From Gilliamella sp. N-G2 (GTDB taxonomy: Bacteria > Pseudomonadota > Gammaproteobacteria > Enterobacterales > Orbaceae), in assembly GCF_002142215.1 (NCBI RefSeq), contig NZ_NAST01000015.1:1-64000 (forward strand): a stretch of DNA of 64,000 bases, written 5' to 3'. Below the pieces are notes generated by a model that saw only the letters and a program-made list of their open reading frames with translations, searched no databases and was not told the DNA's origin. Of this stretch, positions 1 to 11,125 are shown piece after piece. A program made the position numbers and the translations under genes. Position 1 is the stretch's first letter, and the number at the start of each line of letters is the position of its first letter.

Positions 1-134
1 ATAAAAATATCTTCATTTTTTTAAATAGATACACTGTTAATAGTTTCAACCTATATAAAAACTCAATATATCCTAAGGTTAAATATCATATAATGTATAT
101 AATATTAATTAACTTTTTTTATTTATAAAATATT
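1..134. other. AT-rich leader before nth
   Basis: No gene is visible. The stretch is very AT-rich and ends at the GTG start of nth. It may hold the nth promoter, but I could not define a convincing -35/-10 pair. Confidence 0.4.
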
Positions 135-773
135 GTGAAACAATTAACAAGAATAGAAATTTTAGAAAGATTAAAAGAACATATTAAAGATCCTACAACT
201 GAATTGGTATACAAAACACCATTCGAGTTACTTATAGCTGTCGTATTATCAGCTCAAGCGACTGATGTTAGTGTGAATAAAGCAACTAAACCATTATTCG
301 CTATCGCAAATACCGCTGAACAAATTTTGGCGTTAGGCGTCAATAAATTAAAAGATTATATCCGAACCATCGGTTTATATAATAGTAAAGCTGAAAATAT
401 CATCAAAACTTGTCAGATTTTGGTTGATAAATACCAAGGTGAAGTGCCTGAAAATTTTGATTCATTAATAGCTCTTCCTGGCGTAGGTAGGAAAACAGCT
501 AATGTTGTTTTAAATACCGCGTTTGGTTGGCCAACTATTGCTGTCGATACGCATATTTTTAGGGTAAGTAATCGAACAGGATTTGCACCAGGTAAAACGG
601 TTGAAGCTGTCGAAGAAAAATTACTTAAAGTAGTTCCAGATGAGTATAAAATAAATTGTCATCATTGGTTAATATTACATGGTCGATATACCTGTATAGC
701 TAGGAAGCCACGCTGCGGATCTTGCGTTATTGAAGATTTGTGTGAATATAAAGAAAAAGTTTATCCAGAGTAA
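135..773 (+). CDS. nth: endonuclease III (DNA glycosylase/AP lyase)
   Basis: This is a base-excision repair enzyme that removes oxidised pyrimidines and cleaves the abasic site by beta-elimination. The 212-residue length matches the family. The helix-hairpin-helix LPGVGRKTANVVL carries catalytic Lys120, and Asp138 lies in VDTHIFRVSNR. The C-terminal [4Fe-4S] loop has Cys187, Cys194, Cys197 and Cys203 in C-x6-C-x2-C-x5-C spacing. Translation appears to start at GTG; no upstream in-frame ATG was seen. smrB follows after 6 bp, so the two are probably co-transcribed. Confidence 0.97.
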   Translation: MKQLTRIEILERLKEHIKDPTTELVYKTPFELLIAVVLSAQATDVSVNKATKPLFAIANTAEQILALGVNKLKDYIRTIGLYNSKAENIIKTCQILVDKYQGEVPENFDSLIALPGVGRKTANVVLNTAFGWPTIAVDTHIFRVSNRTGFAPGKTVEAVEEKLLKVVPDEYKINCHHWLILHGRYTCIARKPRCGSCVIEDLCEYKEKVYPE

Positions 774-779
774 AAATCA

Positions 780-1325
780 ATGCCAAATAAATTTAAATTA
801 GAAGATAAAGATATCAACTTGTTTAAAAGTAGTATTGGGAATGCCAAACAACTTAAACAAGATACCGTTATTCATAAACCAGTAAAAAAATCTCAAAAGC
901 TAATTGATAATCAAAAGCTTCAACATGAAAAAGTAAATAATGAGTTTTATTTTTCCGATGATTACCAACCACTTCTACAAGAAGATCCTATTCGTTACAT
1001 TCGTGAAAATGCGGATAACAATGAGTTAAAAAAATTGCGACGAGGATTTTATTCACCCGAGTTTTTTTTAGATCTACATGGATTAACCCAGCAAGAAGCA
1101 AAAAAAGAAATCGCTGCACTTATTGCTGCTTGTTTACGTGAAAATGCCAATTGTGCTTGTATTATGTATGGCCATGGAAAAAACATATTAAAAAAACAAA
1201 CGCCAATGTGGTTAGCCCAACATCCACATGTAATGTGTTTCCATCAAGCACCAAAAGAATTTGGTGGTAACGCGGCATTATTAGTTTTATTTGATATCAA
1301 TAATCCATCAGTTAATCTAAGATAA
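780..1325 (+). CDS. smrB: ribosome-rescue endonuclease SmrB
   Basis: The 181-residue protein has a disordered N-terminal half and a C-terminal Smr domain (about 95-175). The signature DLHG lies at residues 98-101 and GHGKNILK at 131-138. In E. coli, SmrB (formerly YfcN) binds collided ribosomes and cuts the mRNA, feeding trans-translation. Length (E. coli 183) and motif layout support SmrB rather than the shorter SmrA. The gene is probably co-transcribed with nth and converges on the small RNA gene just downstream. Confidence 0.92.
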   Translation: MPNKFKLEDKDINLFKSSIGNAKQLKQDTVIHKPVKKSQKLIDNQKLQHEKVNNEFYFSDDYQPLLQEDPIRYIRENADNNELKKLRRGFYSPEFFLDLHGLTQQEAKKEIAALIAACLRENANCACIMYGHGKNILKKQTPMWLAQHPHVMCFHQAPKEFGGNAALLVLFDINNPSVNLR

Positions 1326-1353
1326 TTACTAATAGATATATATAGTAAACAAT

Positions 1354-1451
1354 AAAAAAGCCAGCTTAGTTTTACTAGGCTGGCAAACATTGGAAGCAAT
1401 GTGAGCAATGTCATACTTTTTTAGAAGTCTTTCGACGCTCTAACAAAGTAC
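1354..1451 (-). ncRNA. ryhB: RyhB-like iron-responsive small RNA
   Basis: Read on the minus strand, positions 1412-1391 contain ATTGCTCACATTGCTTCC within a 22-nt block that, as I recall it, is identical to the E. coli RyhB seed and core. A 10-bp terminator stem follows (1384-1375 with 1369-1360) beginning GCCAGC, then six U, as in RyhB. Upstream are -35 TTGCTT (1486-1481), a 17-bp spacer and -10 TATCAT (1463-1458), overlapped by a strong Fur box. The predicted transcript is about 95-100 nt. RyhB is an Hfq-dependent repressor of iron-using mRNAs made in iron starvation. The exact 5' end is inferred from the -10 position. Confidence 0.85.
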
Positions 1452-1453
1452 AA

Positions 1454-1472
1454 TTGAATGATAATCATTCTC
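1454..1472 (-). promoter_or_regulatory. Fur box over the ryhB promoter
   Basis: The sequence contains the 15-bp palindrome GAATGATAATCATTC (1456-1470). The 19-bp window matches 15 of 19 positions of the classical Fur consensus. It covers the predicted -10 of the RyhB-like gene, the usual layout for Fe-Fur repression. Confidence 0.85.
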
Positions 1473-1586
1473 ATTATTAAAAGCAAGTTATTTTTTTGAC
1501 TATTTTCAAAAAAAGATTAAAGTTTATCAATTTAAAATGTATTACTGTATTAACTTTTTGTTTTTATAAACAATATAATTGAAAGG

Positions 1587-1612
1587 AGCAGGGTGATTTG
1601 CCCCTGCTTTTT
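1587..1612 (+). terminator. hairpin with U-tract between ryhB and obgE
   Basis: AGCAGGG (1587-1593) pairs with CCCTGCT (1602-1608), followed by five T on the plus strand. The U-tract fits plus-strand termination, but no plus-strand gene ends close by; smrB stops at 1325. It may also act at the 3' end of obgE. Confidence 0.45.
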
Positions 1613-1662
1613 GGAAAACTTAACTATAAACAAACCATTATAATTAACTTTTGGGAATAGTT

Positions 1663-3788
<2,126 letters not shown>

Positions 3789-3820
3789 AATGAATTACTT
3801 TATATAAATTTCAAGAAATG

Positions 3821-3848
3821 AAAAAAGCCCCACAATAACTGTGAGGCT
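3821..3848 (-). terminator. terminator after rpmA
   Basis: On the minus strand AGCCTCACA pairs with TGTGGGGCT, with one G-U pair, and six U follow. It lies between rpmA and yhbE, so it probably reduces transcription of yhbE-obgE relative to the ribosomal genes. Confidence 0.8.
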
Positions 3849-3874
3849 TCTATAACTTATGAACCGCGAATTTA

Positions 3875-4135
3875 TTAGCTGTTAGCAACTACACTAACAT
3901 AACGGCGGTTTTTAGGTCCTTTAACTTCGAATTTTACTTGCCCATCAACTAAAGCGAATAGGGTATGATCACGACCACAACCTACATTAGTGCCCGGGTG
4001 GAATTGAGTTCCACGTTGACGAACTAAAATGTTACCCGCAAGAACTTCTTGAGAACCATAACGTTTAACACCTAAACGTTTACTCTGGGAATCACGACCA
4101 TTACGTGATGAACCACCAGCCTTCTTATGTGCCAT
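3875..4135 (-). CDS. rpmA: 50S ribosomal protein L27
   Basis: The 86-residue protein starts [16 protein letters not shown], the canonical L27 N-terminus that reaches toward the peptidyl-transferase centre. It lies 15 bp downstream of rplU in the usual rplU-rpmA pair and is followed by a terminator hairpin. Confidence 0.98.
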   Translation of the reverse strand: MAHKKAGGSSRNGRDSQSKRLGVKRYGSQEVLAGNILVRQRGTQFHPGTNVGCGRDHTLFALVDGQVKFEVKGPKNRRYVSVVANS

Positions 4136-4150
4136 TGTTCGATACTCCTA

Positions 4151-4459
4151 TTAAGCGATTGCAGTGATCTTCACATCAGTGAACCACTGACGGTGACCTT
4201 GTTGTTTACGATAGTGTTTACGACGACGGAATTTAACAATTTTCACTTTCTCGCCACGACCGTGTTCAACAATTTCTGCTTTAATTGTTGCACCTTCAAC
4301 AAACGGAGCACCAACTTTGATGTCTTCACCATTTGCTACCATTAAAACTTTATCGAAAACAACTTCTGCACCTGTTTCGACTTCAATTTTTTCCAAGCGA
4401 ACGACTTGTCCTTCGCTAACTCGGTGTTGTTTACCACCACTTTGGAAAACTGCGTACAT
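4151..4459 (-). CDS. rplU: 50S ribosomal protein L21
   Basis: The protein is recognised from [14 protein letters not shown] and [15 protein letters not shown]. The open frame extends 46 codons upstream, but the conserved start is the ATG at 4459, preceded by GCGGAG. That gives 102 residues against 103 in E. coli. It heads the rplU-rpmA-yhbE-obgE operon, transcribed away from narQ. Confidence 0.97.
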   Translation of the reverse strand: MYAVFQSGGKQHRVSEGQVVRLEKIEVETGAEVVFDKVLMVANGEDIKVGAPFVEGATIKAEIVEHGRGEKVKIVKFRRRKHYRKQQGHRQWFTDVKITAIA

Positions 4460-4536
4460 ACTTAACTCCGCAATAAAAAGCAGACGATTCCTGATTAAAA
4501 ATATATGTCTGCATTGATTAATCTTATAGGGCGTGA

Positions 4537-4565
4537 ATTTTACGCAAAATTTATGCTTGTTGCAA
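4537..4565 (-). promoter_or_regulatory. rplU operon promoter
   Basis: On the minus strand there is -35 TTGCAA (4565-4560), a 17-bp spacer and -10 TAAAAT (4542-4537), about 70 bp before the rplU start. Spacing and hexamers fit a sigma-70 promoter. Confidence 0.6.
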
Positions 4566-4691
4566 GCGCTGTTTAATAAAAGATCGCAAAAAGTCACAAA
4601 AAAGATCTTAGGCCAGCTATTTTCACGCTACAATATAGTTAAATTATTATTTATTTGCATAATATTTAACGCAAAAATATTGAGTACCTAT

Positions 4692-6497
4692 ATGCTAAAA
4701 AGAAAATTTCGCTACAGTGCTTCTATTATTAATCGTTTAACACTTTTAATGCTCTTTTTAGGAGCTATGGCATTATTGGCGCTATTTTTGTCAATACAAG
4801 TCGCTAATGATACTAAAGGTAGCGCTTATATGATTAATCAATTAGGATTAATCAGAATGAAGAGCTATCAACTTTTAGCAATGACACCTATAGAAAAAAA
4901 GGATATTTATCGACTTAACATTTTTAATGATATCCCATCATCACAACAATTAAAATTATTTGAACGTTATCAGTTAATTGATGATTTTAATCAATTACAG
5001 TCGCAGTGGTTCAAGCATATTGTTCCGAAACTTCAACAAGCAAACAATATAAATGAGATAAAAAATGAAATTGATAATTTTGTTGCTCACACTGATAAAC
5101 TAGTTCATCAAATTGATCAAAAGACAGAAAATCAAATCCATTATCTTTCACAATTACAACTCATTTTTATCATTCTAATTGCACTATTTCTTCTGGCACA
5201 AATTTACTATTTACGTCGTTATCTTCTTGCGCCATGGCGTAAGTTAATTCATATGGCAGAATCGATTTCGCAACAGAATTTTAGTCAACGCTTTAACAGT
5301 AAAACGACCAAAAGTGAGTTTGATTTACTGGGGCAAGCCTTTGATAAAATGGCGGAACAAATTGAACAACAGTATCTGTTGTTAGAAGAGCGCGTCACAG
5401 AAAAAACAGCTGAATTACAACAAATCAATAAAATTTTGTCATTTCAATATCAAGCTATCAAGCAACTCCATACCTCAGATCCATTATGTGAGCGCTTTTT
5501 AATTATACTTCGTGGACTAGAAGAATTAGTACCATTAACACAGTTTCAAATCCGATTTTATGAATCAGATAACATAGAACATTTTCAACAATTCAGCTAT
5601 GACAACCAACAAAAACTCCCTTATTGCCAAAATTCAGAATGTAATGCTTGTCTTATTCCTTCAAAATCTTATCAAGAAAATGGTTTTCAGCGCTATTGGT
5701 ATCTGCAAGAAAAAGGAGAAAAATTTGGCATTTTATTTGCAATACAGCCATCAAAAGTACAACTAGGTACAGAACAAGAAAATTTAATTACTGCTTTAGT
5801 TGAACAAATGACTACAGCACTAATGCTTGATAGGCAAATAGAACAACAAAAACAATATCTATTAATGAAAGAACGTTCAGCAATGGCTAGGGAACTACAT
5901 GACTCGATAGCGCAATCACTTTCTTGTTTAAAAATACATCTTAGTTGCTTACAGATGCAATCGGATTTAACTTCCCAAACCAGTATCGATTTGCTGACGA
6001 CTATGCGTAAAGAGGTTAATATAACCTACTCTCAATTAAGAGAGTTAATTACCTCGTTTCGCTTACGTCTTAACCAAACTGGTTTTTATGCCAGTTTCAT
6101 GGAGTTAATTGATGAGTTTAATCAAAAATTGAAATTTACAATTCAGATTGAATATCAATTACCTCTCAATATCATCAATAGCAAATATGCCTTTCATTTA
6201 CTGCAATGTGTCCGGGAATCTTTAAATAATATCTATAAACACGCCAATGCAACCCAGGTCAAAATAAGCTTAACGATTGATGAGAATCAAATTATTACCG
6301 TTAGCATAAAAGATAATGGTATTGGTTTACAAAATAATACACATCAAGATAATCACTATGGTTTAATTATTATGCGTGATAGAGTTGGCGTATTAAATGG
6401 CAATCTAGTCATTAATAGTAAGCCTAATATGGGAACAGAAATTGTGGTAACATTTAAAGCAACAAACACAATTCCTTGCAAGATGATAAAAGAGTAA
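4692..6497 (+). CDS. narQ: nitrate/nitrite sensor histidine kinase NarQ/NarX family
   Basis: This is a membrane sensor for nitrate and nitrite. From the ATG at 4692 (601 residues) it has TM1 (about 14-35), a P-box-like segment (about 41-61, GLIRMKSYQ), TM2 (about 156-174) and a HAMP linker. A central module carries a Cys cluster (Cys312, Cys317, Cys320). The HisKA_3 transmitter has His403 in ELHDSIAQSL, an N-box near Asn512 and GLIIMRDRVG in the ATP site. The frame opens 53 codons earlier, but that extension is not conserved in character. Adjacent narP, 3 bp downstream, favours the NarQ name; NarX cannot be excluded. Confidence 0.9.
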   Translation: MLKRKFRYSASIINRLTLLMLFLGAMALLALFLSIQVANDTKGSAYMINQLGLIRMKSYQLLAMTPIEKKDIYRLNIFNDIPSSQQLKLFERYQLIDDFNQLQSQWFKHIVPKLQQANNINEIKNEIDNFVAHTDKLVHQIDQKTENQIHYLSQLQLIFIILIALFLLAQIYYLRRYLLAPWRKLIHMAESISQQNFSQRFNSKTTKSEFDLLGQAFDKMAEQIEQQYLLLEERVTEKTAELQQINKILSFQYQAIKQLHTSDPLCERFLIILRGLEELVPLTQFQIRFYESDNIEHFQQFSYDNQQKLPYCQNSECNACLIPSKSYQENGFQRYWYLQEKGEKFGILFAIQPSKVQLGTEQENLITALVEQMTTALMLDRQIEQQKQYLLMKERSAMARELHDSIAQSLSCLKIHLSCLQMQSDLTSQTSIDLLTTMRKEVNITYSQLRELITSFRLRLNQTGFYASFMELIDEFNQKLKFTIQIEYQLPLNIINSKYAFHLLQCVRESLNNIYKHANATQVKISLTIDENQIITVSIKDNGIGLQNNTHQDNHYGLIIMRDRVGVLNGNLVINSKPNMGTEIVVTFKATNTIPCKMIKE

Positions 6498-6500
6498 CCA

Positions 6501-7154
6501 ATGGATCAAGTTAAAAGTTCAATATTACTTATTGATGATCATCCCATGTTAAGAAATGGGGTAAAGCAACTTATTAACACCATCAATAATTTTGAAATTA
6601 TCGGTGAAACTGGTTCAGGGATAGAAGGAGTTAAGCTGGCTGAAACACTTGATCCTGATATTATTTTGTTAGATATCAATATGAATGATGTCAGTGGACT
6701 AGAAATTCTACGCTATTTACGCGAGAAAAACATTTCAAGCAGAATCATTATGTTTACTGTCTCAGACGCCAAAGAAGATATTATTACCTCGCTCAAAACT
6801 GGTGCTGATGGTTATTTGTTAAAAGATATGGAACCGGAAGATTTTCTTAAAGCCTTAAAGGATATTTCGGAAGGGAAAGTCATTATGGATGAAGCTATTT
6901 CACATATCATTCTTAATTATATGCGTGATGATAAAAACCAGACAACCAACCAATCCCATGATATCAATTTACTTACCCCAAGAGAACATGAAACATTTAA
7001 CTTATTAGTGCAAGGATTATCGAATAAACTTATCGCAAAAGAGTTAGATATTGTTGAAAGTACGGTAAAAGTTCATATCAAAAGTATTTTTAAAAAACTC
7101 AACTTTAAGTCACGTATGGAAATGACTGTATGGTATTTGCAGAGTAAAGAATAA
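6501..7154 (+). CDS. narP: nitrate/nitrite response regulator NarP
   Basis: This 217-residue NarL/FixJ-family regulator has a receiver domain with Asp12-Asp13, phospho-acceptor Asp58 in ILLDIN, and a conserved Lys in GYLLKDM. The C-terminal LuxR-type HTH (about 150-205) includes LTPREHETFNLLVQG and AKELDIVESTVKVHIK. It follows narQ by 3 bp, so the pair is one operon. A 7-2-7 heptamer site, the type NarP can use, lies upstream of nirB in this window. NarL is the alternative name; pairing with a single sensor favours NarP. Confidence 0.9.
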   Translation: MDQVKSSILLIDDHPMLRNGVKQLINTINNFEIIGETGSGIEGVKLAETLDPDIILLDINMNDVSGLEILRYLREKNISSRIIMFTVSDAKEDIITSLKTGADGYLLKDMEPEDFLKALKDISEGKVIMDEAISHIILNYMRDDKNQTTNQSHDINLLTPREHETFNLLVQGLSNKLIAKELDIVESTVKVHIKSIFKKLNFKSRMEMTVWYLQSKE

Positions 7155-7301
7155 CCTTGGCAATGTATTAATGCCGATTTATATCATATATCCGCTTACA
7201 CTTTTAATTGGATAGAATATCTAATCCTAATCATTAAAAATTTTCTATAACAACCGTTTTCTTCTACTTGATTCAATTGAAAAACAATATTTATAATTAG
7301 T

Positions 7302-7322
7302 TAAATCAATTAAATTGATTTA
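7302..7322. repeat. 21-bp palindrome upstream of the DUF4272 gene
   Basis: TAAATCAAT and ATTGATTTA form perfect 9-bp arms around TAA, 35 bp before the ATG at 7357. It could be an operator; nothing links it to a named regulator. Confidence 0.4.
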
Positions 7323-7356
7323 TTGAACAAAATTAAAAAATAGGATGAAGTTGTAA

Positions 7357-8379
7357 ATGTCTCTATTAGTCAATGCTTACTCTACACTCACAAATCCAAC
7401 CGCAATTAATTTTAGTTGTAAAAAATTAAATCAACGTGGATTGAACTCACTCAATTTTACAGATCATCTTAATGGTTTTATTGGCTATGTTATGCAAGCA
7501 GGTGACGGTGAAATGAATTCCCGCCGTTATGAACTTTATCGACATATTCAAAAAACTAAACATCAGTTTACGTTTGAAATAGAAGAAAATCAATTTAATG
7601 AACTAGCGCATTGGGCTGAGCAGGCTAATGTTATTTTATTTATCCCCGATGGTACGATTCGCAATCCTAAGATGGATGTTTTACAAGATCCAGATGGAAA
7701 ATTTGATATAAATGTTAAAATGCCTTATCCGTCAGAAGCATTACAACGCAAAGCAAAAACTGAGCAGTATTTAGCAACGTTAGGATTACATCCGCTTGTA
7801 AGCTTACCTCCTGTCGTTGCTGAATCTGAAGTAATACTTAGAACACCCGATGAAGTAAAAAAACGAGCCTTAGCCCTGATGTTAACAGGAATTCAAGCCG
7901 AAAGCTTTCGAGAAAATGCCCCATTAGATCCTGAGGAATTCAAAGCGCGTTGTCCGTTAGGGTTTTCTGCTTTATCAAATATTGAATATGATTTTATTCA
8001 CGCACCTCAACCGCAAGAACAAGATGTTATGAATATGAGTTGGCGCTATGAAGCCTTATTACCACTACAATGGGCACTAAATTGGCAATCAAAATTACCT
8101 TTTGCGGATACTTTTTGTAATGTATCTTCATTAGTTGAAACTGGTTTAGAAAATAGTAATCCCGAACTATCTACTTTTACCTTAAGACCAACAAGTGAAC
8201 TGCTAGATGCATTAGATTTAAATTACCGATTACATTGGCTAGCAAGAGATTGTCGGCTTAATAATAAAACACTACCTGTAGAAATAATGGAAGGCGTTAT
8301 TCAAGAAAGACAACATGCTTTAAATTGGCTAACAAACTTTGAAAATGCCGATTGGGATGATGTCGATACGCCTTCTTAA
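7357..8379 (+). CDS. DUF4272 domain-containing protein
   Basis: The 340-residue soluble protein has no signal peptide or membrane segment. The second half carries features I associate with DUF4272: an alpha-helical region with EVKKRALALMLTGIQAE and later WRYEALLPLQWALNW. No catalytic motif is evident and the function is unknown. It has its own 200-bp upstream region and a terminator downstream, so it is probably monocistronic. It is convergent with cysG. Confidence 0.75.
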   Translation: MSLLVNAYSTLTNPTAINFSCKKLNQRGLNSLNFTDHLNGFIGYVMQAGDGEMNSRRYELYRHIQKTKHQFTFEIEENQFNELAHWAEQANVILFIPDGTIRNPKMDVLQDPDGKFDINVKMPYPSEALQRKAKTEQYLATLGLHPLVSLPPVVAESEVILRTPDEVKKRALALMLTGIQAESFRENAPLDPEEFKARCPLGFSALSNIEYDFIHAPQPQEQDVMNMSWRYEALLPLQWALNWQSKLPFADTFCNVSSLVETGLENSNPELSTFTLRPTSELLDALDLNYRLHWLARDCRLNNKTLPVEIMEGVIQERQHALNWLTNFENADWDDVDTPS

Positions 8380-8403
8380 ATTTTGATAAAAAAGGCAAAG
8401 TCG

Positions 8404-8438
8404 ATATTGTTATAAAACACTTTGTAACAATATTTTTT
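8404..8438 (+). terminator. terminator after the DUF4272 gene
   Basis: ATATTGTTA (8404-8412) pairs perfectly with TAACAATAT (8425-8433), followed by a run of T. It lies 25 bp past the stop. The stem is AT-rich. Confidence 0.6.
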
Positions 8439-8516
8439 AGTCAAATTGTTTGGAAACAAAAGGCAAGAAAATAAAGAATATTATAAGATATCCTATCATT
8501 TCCTTGTCAATTTATA

Positions 8517-9890
8517 CTAATTCTGTGAAAACCAGTTAAGTTTTTCTCGTAATGCCACCACCGGACCAACGATAATTAAACTAGGGCTACGAGCTTGTAA
8601 AGCTAGCTGACCAAGTTCGGATAATAAACCATTGATGACTTTTTGCTTAGTAGTGGTACCCTCTTCAACAATAGCAATAGGAGTCTGACCATCCATACCG
8701 TGTTTAATTAAATTCGTTTTAATATTTTCTGCTTGCGATAGCCCCATATAAAAAACCAAAGTCTGCTTTTCAGCCGCTAAACTTCGCCAATCAAGATGAG
8801 ATCCATCTTTTAGATGACCAGTTATTAAACGTACACTATGTGCGTAATCACGATGAGTTAGTGGTATTCCACTATACGCCGAGCATCCAGAAGCCGCAGT
8901 AATGCCAGGTACTACCGAAAAAGGAATATTAGCATTGAATAATGTTTCAAGCTCTTCTCCTCCTCGACCAAAAATGAAAGGATCACCACCTTTAAGTCGT
9001 ACCACTCTCAGGCCCTTTTGTGCTTGTTCCAATAATATTTGATTAATTTGTTCTTGCGGAACACAATGAAAACCGGGGTGTTTACCAACAAAAATTCGTT
9101 GCGCGTCTCGTCGAGTTAAATTCATTATTTCTTTTGAGACTAATCTATCATAAACAATAATATCCGCTTGTTGAATTTGTTGAAGACCTTTTAAAGTTAA
9201 CAATCCTGGATCACCAGGGCCAGCACCAACTAAGACCACTTCGCCACGACAATCCAACGAATCATCAAATAATTCATTAGTTAATGTATCGACATTTTCT
9301 GAATCATTATTCACTATTGCTTGAGCTAATCTATCATGAGAAAACAATTTTTCCCAAAATCGTCGACGTTCAGTCATACTTCGGTAAGTTGCTTTTACTT
9401 TATTGCGTAAATAACCGGCATATATGGCTAATTTACCAATATGTTGCGGCAATATTGCTTCAAATTTTTCACGTAACAAGCGAGCTAATACAGGAGCATG
9501 CCCTTCTGAAGAGATGGCTACCATAATAGGGGAACGATCAATAATTGAAGGCATAATAAAACTTGCATCTTTGGGGGAGTCGACCACATTACAAAAGATA
9601 CGACGGTTTTCTGCGGTTCTACTAACTTGTTGATTGGTTTTTTGACAGTTAGTTGCAGCAATAACTAACCATTTATTATCTAGCAGTTGCTCGTTAAACT
9701 CACTTTTTATTAAAACTAACTGCTTTTGTTGCTGCCAACAGATAAATTGTGGGTTAAATTCAAGTGCATTGACAGTTAATTTTGCACCAGCTTCAAGTAA
9801 TAATCGAGCTTTACGCTCAGCTATTTCGCCACCACCAACTAATAAACAATCACGATTTTCTAATTTGCAAAATAAAGGTAAATAATCCAT
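8517..9890 (-). CDS. cysG: siroheme synthase CysG (trifunctional)
   Basis: This enzyme makes siroheme from uroporphyrinogen III and so supplies the NirB cofactor. The 457 residues equal the E. coli enzyme. The N-terminal CysG(B) dehydrogenase/ferrochelatase has [16 protein letters not shown]. The C-terminal SAM-dependent methyltransferase has [15 protein letters not shown] (from about 221) and [13 protein letters not shown]. It is the last gene of nirB-nirD-nirC-cysG, about 110 bp after nirC, with an inverted repeat in the gap. Confidence 0.97.
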   Translation of the reverse strand: MDYLPLFCKLENRDCLLVGGGEIAERKARLLLEAGAKLTVNALEFNPQFICWQQQKQLVLIKSEFNEQLLDNKWLVIAATNCQKTNQQVSRTAENRRIFCNVVDSPKDASFIMPSIIDRSPIMVAISSEGHAPVLARLLREKFEAILPQHIGKLAIYAGYLRNKVKATYRSMTERRRFWEKLFSHDRLAQAIVNNDSENVDTLTNELFDDSLDCRGEVVLVGAGPGDPGLLTLKGLQQIQQADIIVYDRLVSKEIMNLTRRDAQRIFVGKHPGFHCVPQEQINQILLEQAQKGLRVVRLKGGDPFIFGRGGEELETLFNANIPFSVVPGITAASGCSAYSGIPLTHRDYAHSVRLITGHLKDGSHLDWRSLAAEKQTLVFYMGLSQAENIKTNLIKHGMDGQTPIAIVEEGTTTKQKVINGLLSELGQLALQARSPSLIIVGPVVALREKLNWFSQN

Positions 9891-9931
9891 ACAATTTCAA
9901 AACAACCATTAATATATTTTTGATTTAAGAG

Positions 9932-9972
9932 CAATTTACTGATTGCTAATTACCATACCAATCAGTAAATTG
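9932..9972. repeat. perfect 14-bp inverted repeat in the nirC-cysG gap
   Basis: CAATTTACTGATTG (9932-9945) and CAATCAGTAAATTG (9959-9972) are perfect complements around a 13-nt loop. No U-tract follows on either strand, so it is more likely an mRNA stem-loop or binding site than a terminator. Confidence 0.7.
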
Positions 9973-9999
9973 AACAATAAAAACTTCTGTTATTTATAA

Positions 10000-10767
10000 T
10001 TAAGGTCGCTCTGATTTAGGTGTTGAAAACCAATATCCTAACCCCATAAATAGTGCGCCGGATACTAAATTTCCTAATGAAACCCATAACAAATTATGAC
10101 CAATGCCTGCTAATGTGTAAGAATCAGAATGATTACCAAACCAAGAAAGTGAAAATAACGTCATATTGGCAACACTATGTTCATAACCACAAGCAATAAA
10201 GGCTAATAAACACCACCATATTGCAATAAATTTTGCTGACCCCTCTACTCGGTTTGCCATCCAAATAGCTAAGCAAACTAACCAGTTACATAAAATTCCC
10301 CGAAAGAATAATGCTGTTGCTGGCGCAGATGTTTTTGCCAATGCAGCGGTATGCACAAGCGAAGTATCTGTTGCCAATAATGGACTTGCAGCCCAATAAA
10401 ACAAAGCGGCCACAAAAATTGATCCAAGCAAATTGCCTAACCATGTTTGTGGCAATACACACCACATTTGACAATGAGTAATTTTTTTAGCCTGCACGCC
10501 AAAAGTTAAAAACATGGTATGGCCAGTAAATAATTCTGAGCCGGCAATTACCACTAAAGTTAATGCTATACCAAAGGTTGCCCCCATAACTAAAGGCCTA
10601 ACGGATGGATCAAGCAAATTACCTAGTGTGAAAATTAATATAATTCCTAAACCAACGTAAGCACCTGCCATAGCAGAACTTAACCAAAATCCAATTGGAT
10701 TGGTTTTAGCTAGTCGAACGATCCGCGCAGCATTAGCTGCACATTTGTTAATTGTTTCTGTATACAT
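10000..10767 (-). CDS. nirC: nitrite channel NirC (FNT family)
   Basis: This inner-membrane formate/nitrite-family transporter imports nitrite for NirBD. The 255 residues show about six hydrophobic segments, beginning with SSAMAGAYVGLGIILIFTLG, and the internal repeat pattern of FNT channels. GSELFTGHTMF and ACGYEHSVANM resemble the two conserved re-entrant loop motifs. It lies 22 bp after nirD in the nir operon. Confidence 0.94.
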   Translation of the reverse strand: MYTETINKCAANAARIVRLAKTNPIGFWLSSAMAGAYVGLGIILIFTLGNLLDPSVRPLVMGATFGIALTLVVIAGSELFTGHTMFLTFGVQAKKITHCQMWCVLPQTWLGNLLGSIFVAALFYWAASPLLATDTSLVHTAALAKTSAPATALFFRGILCNWLVCLAIWMANRVEGSAKFIAIWWCLLAFIACGYEHSVANMTLFSLSWFGNHSDSYTLAGIGHNLLWVSLGNLVSGALFMGLGYWFSTPKSERP

Positions 10768-10789
10768 TTTGTATTCCTAATGCGATTAA

Positions 10790-11122
10790 TTAATTAGATT
10801 TTATTTGCACAAATTCATCATTATCTACTTTGACTTCATAATGAGTAACAGAATAATCTTCATTTTCAAGACAATAACCATCCTTTAAACGAAAACGCTG
10901 TTTTTTAAGAGGACTTGCGACCCATAGCTCATTTTCATGTTCAGCAATAATGCCACGAGAAAGGACGCTGGCATTCGCAAAAGGGTCAATATTACTAATC
11001 GCATAAAGCTCATTAGTATTGTAGGGACGAAAAACTGCAACATGTTCTTTGCCGACTAGAGCACATATTCCTGTTTCAGGTAAAATATCTTGTAATTTAC
11101 AAATAGTAATCCATTGGCTCAT
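10790..11122 (-). CDS. nirD: nitrite reductase (NADH) small subunit NirD
   Basis: The 110-residue Rieske-fold protein (E. coli 108) lacks the Cys-x-His / Cys-x2-His cluster ligands, as expected for NirD, which carries no cluster. It partners NirB and sits 3 bp downstream of nirB, in the standard nirBDC order. Confidence 0.95.
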   Translation of the reverse strand: MSQWITICKLQDILPETGICALVGKEHVAVFRPYNTNELYAISNIDPFANASVLSRGIIAEHENELWVASPLKKQRFRLKDGYCLENEDYSVTHYEVKVDNDEFVQIKSN

Positions 11123-11125
11123 AAT

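Noticed and set aside
4127-4517. Plus-strand frames across rplU and rpmA
   Set aside because: They are antisense to highly conserved ribosomal genes.
4533-4691. 53-codon N-terminal extension of narQ
   Set aside because: It overlaps the rplU promoter and precedes the normal sensor start at 4692.
9284-9633. Plus-strand frames in cysG
   Set aside because: They are antisense shadows of a full-length CysG.
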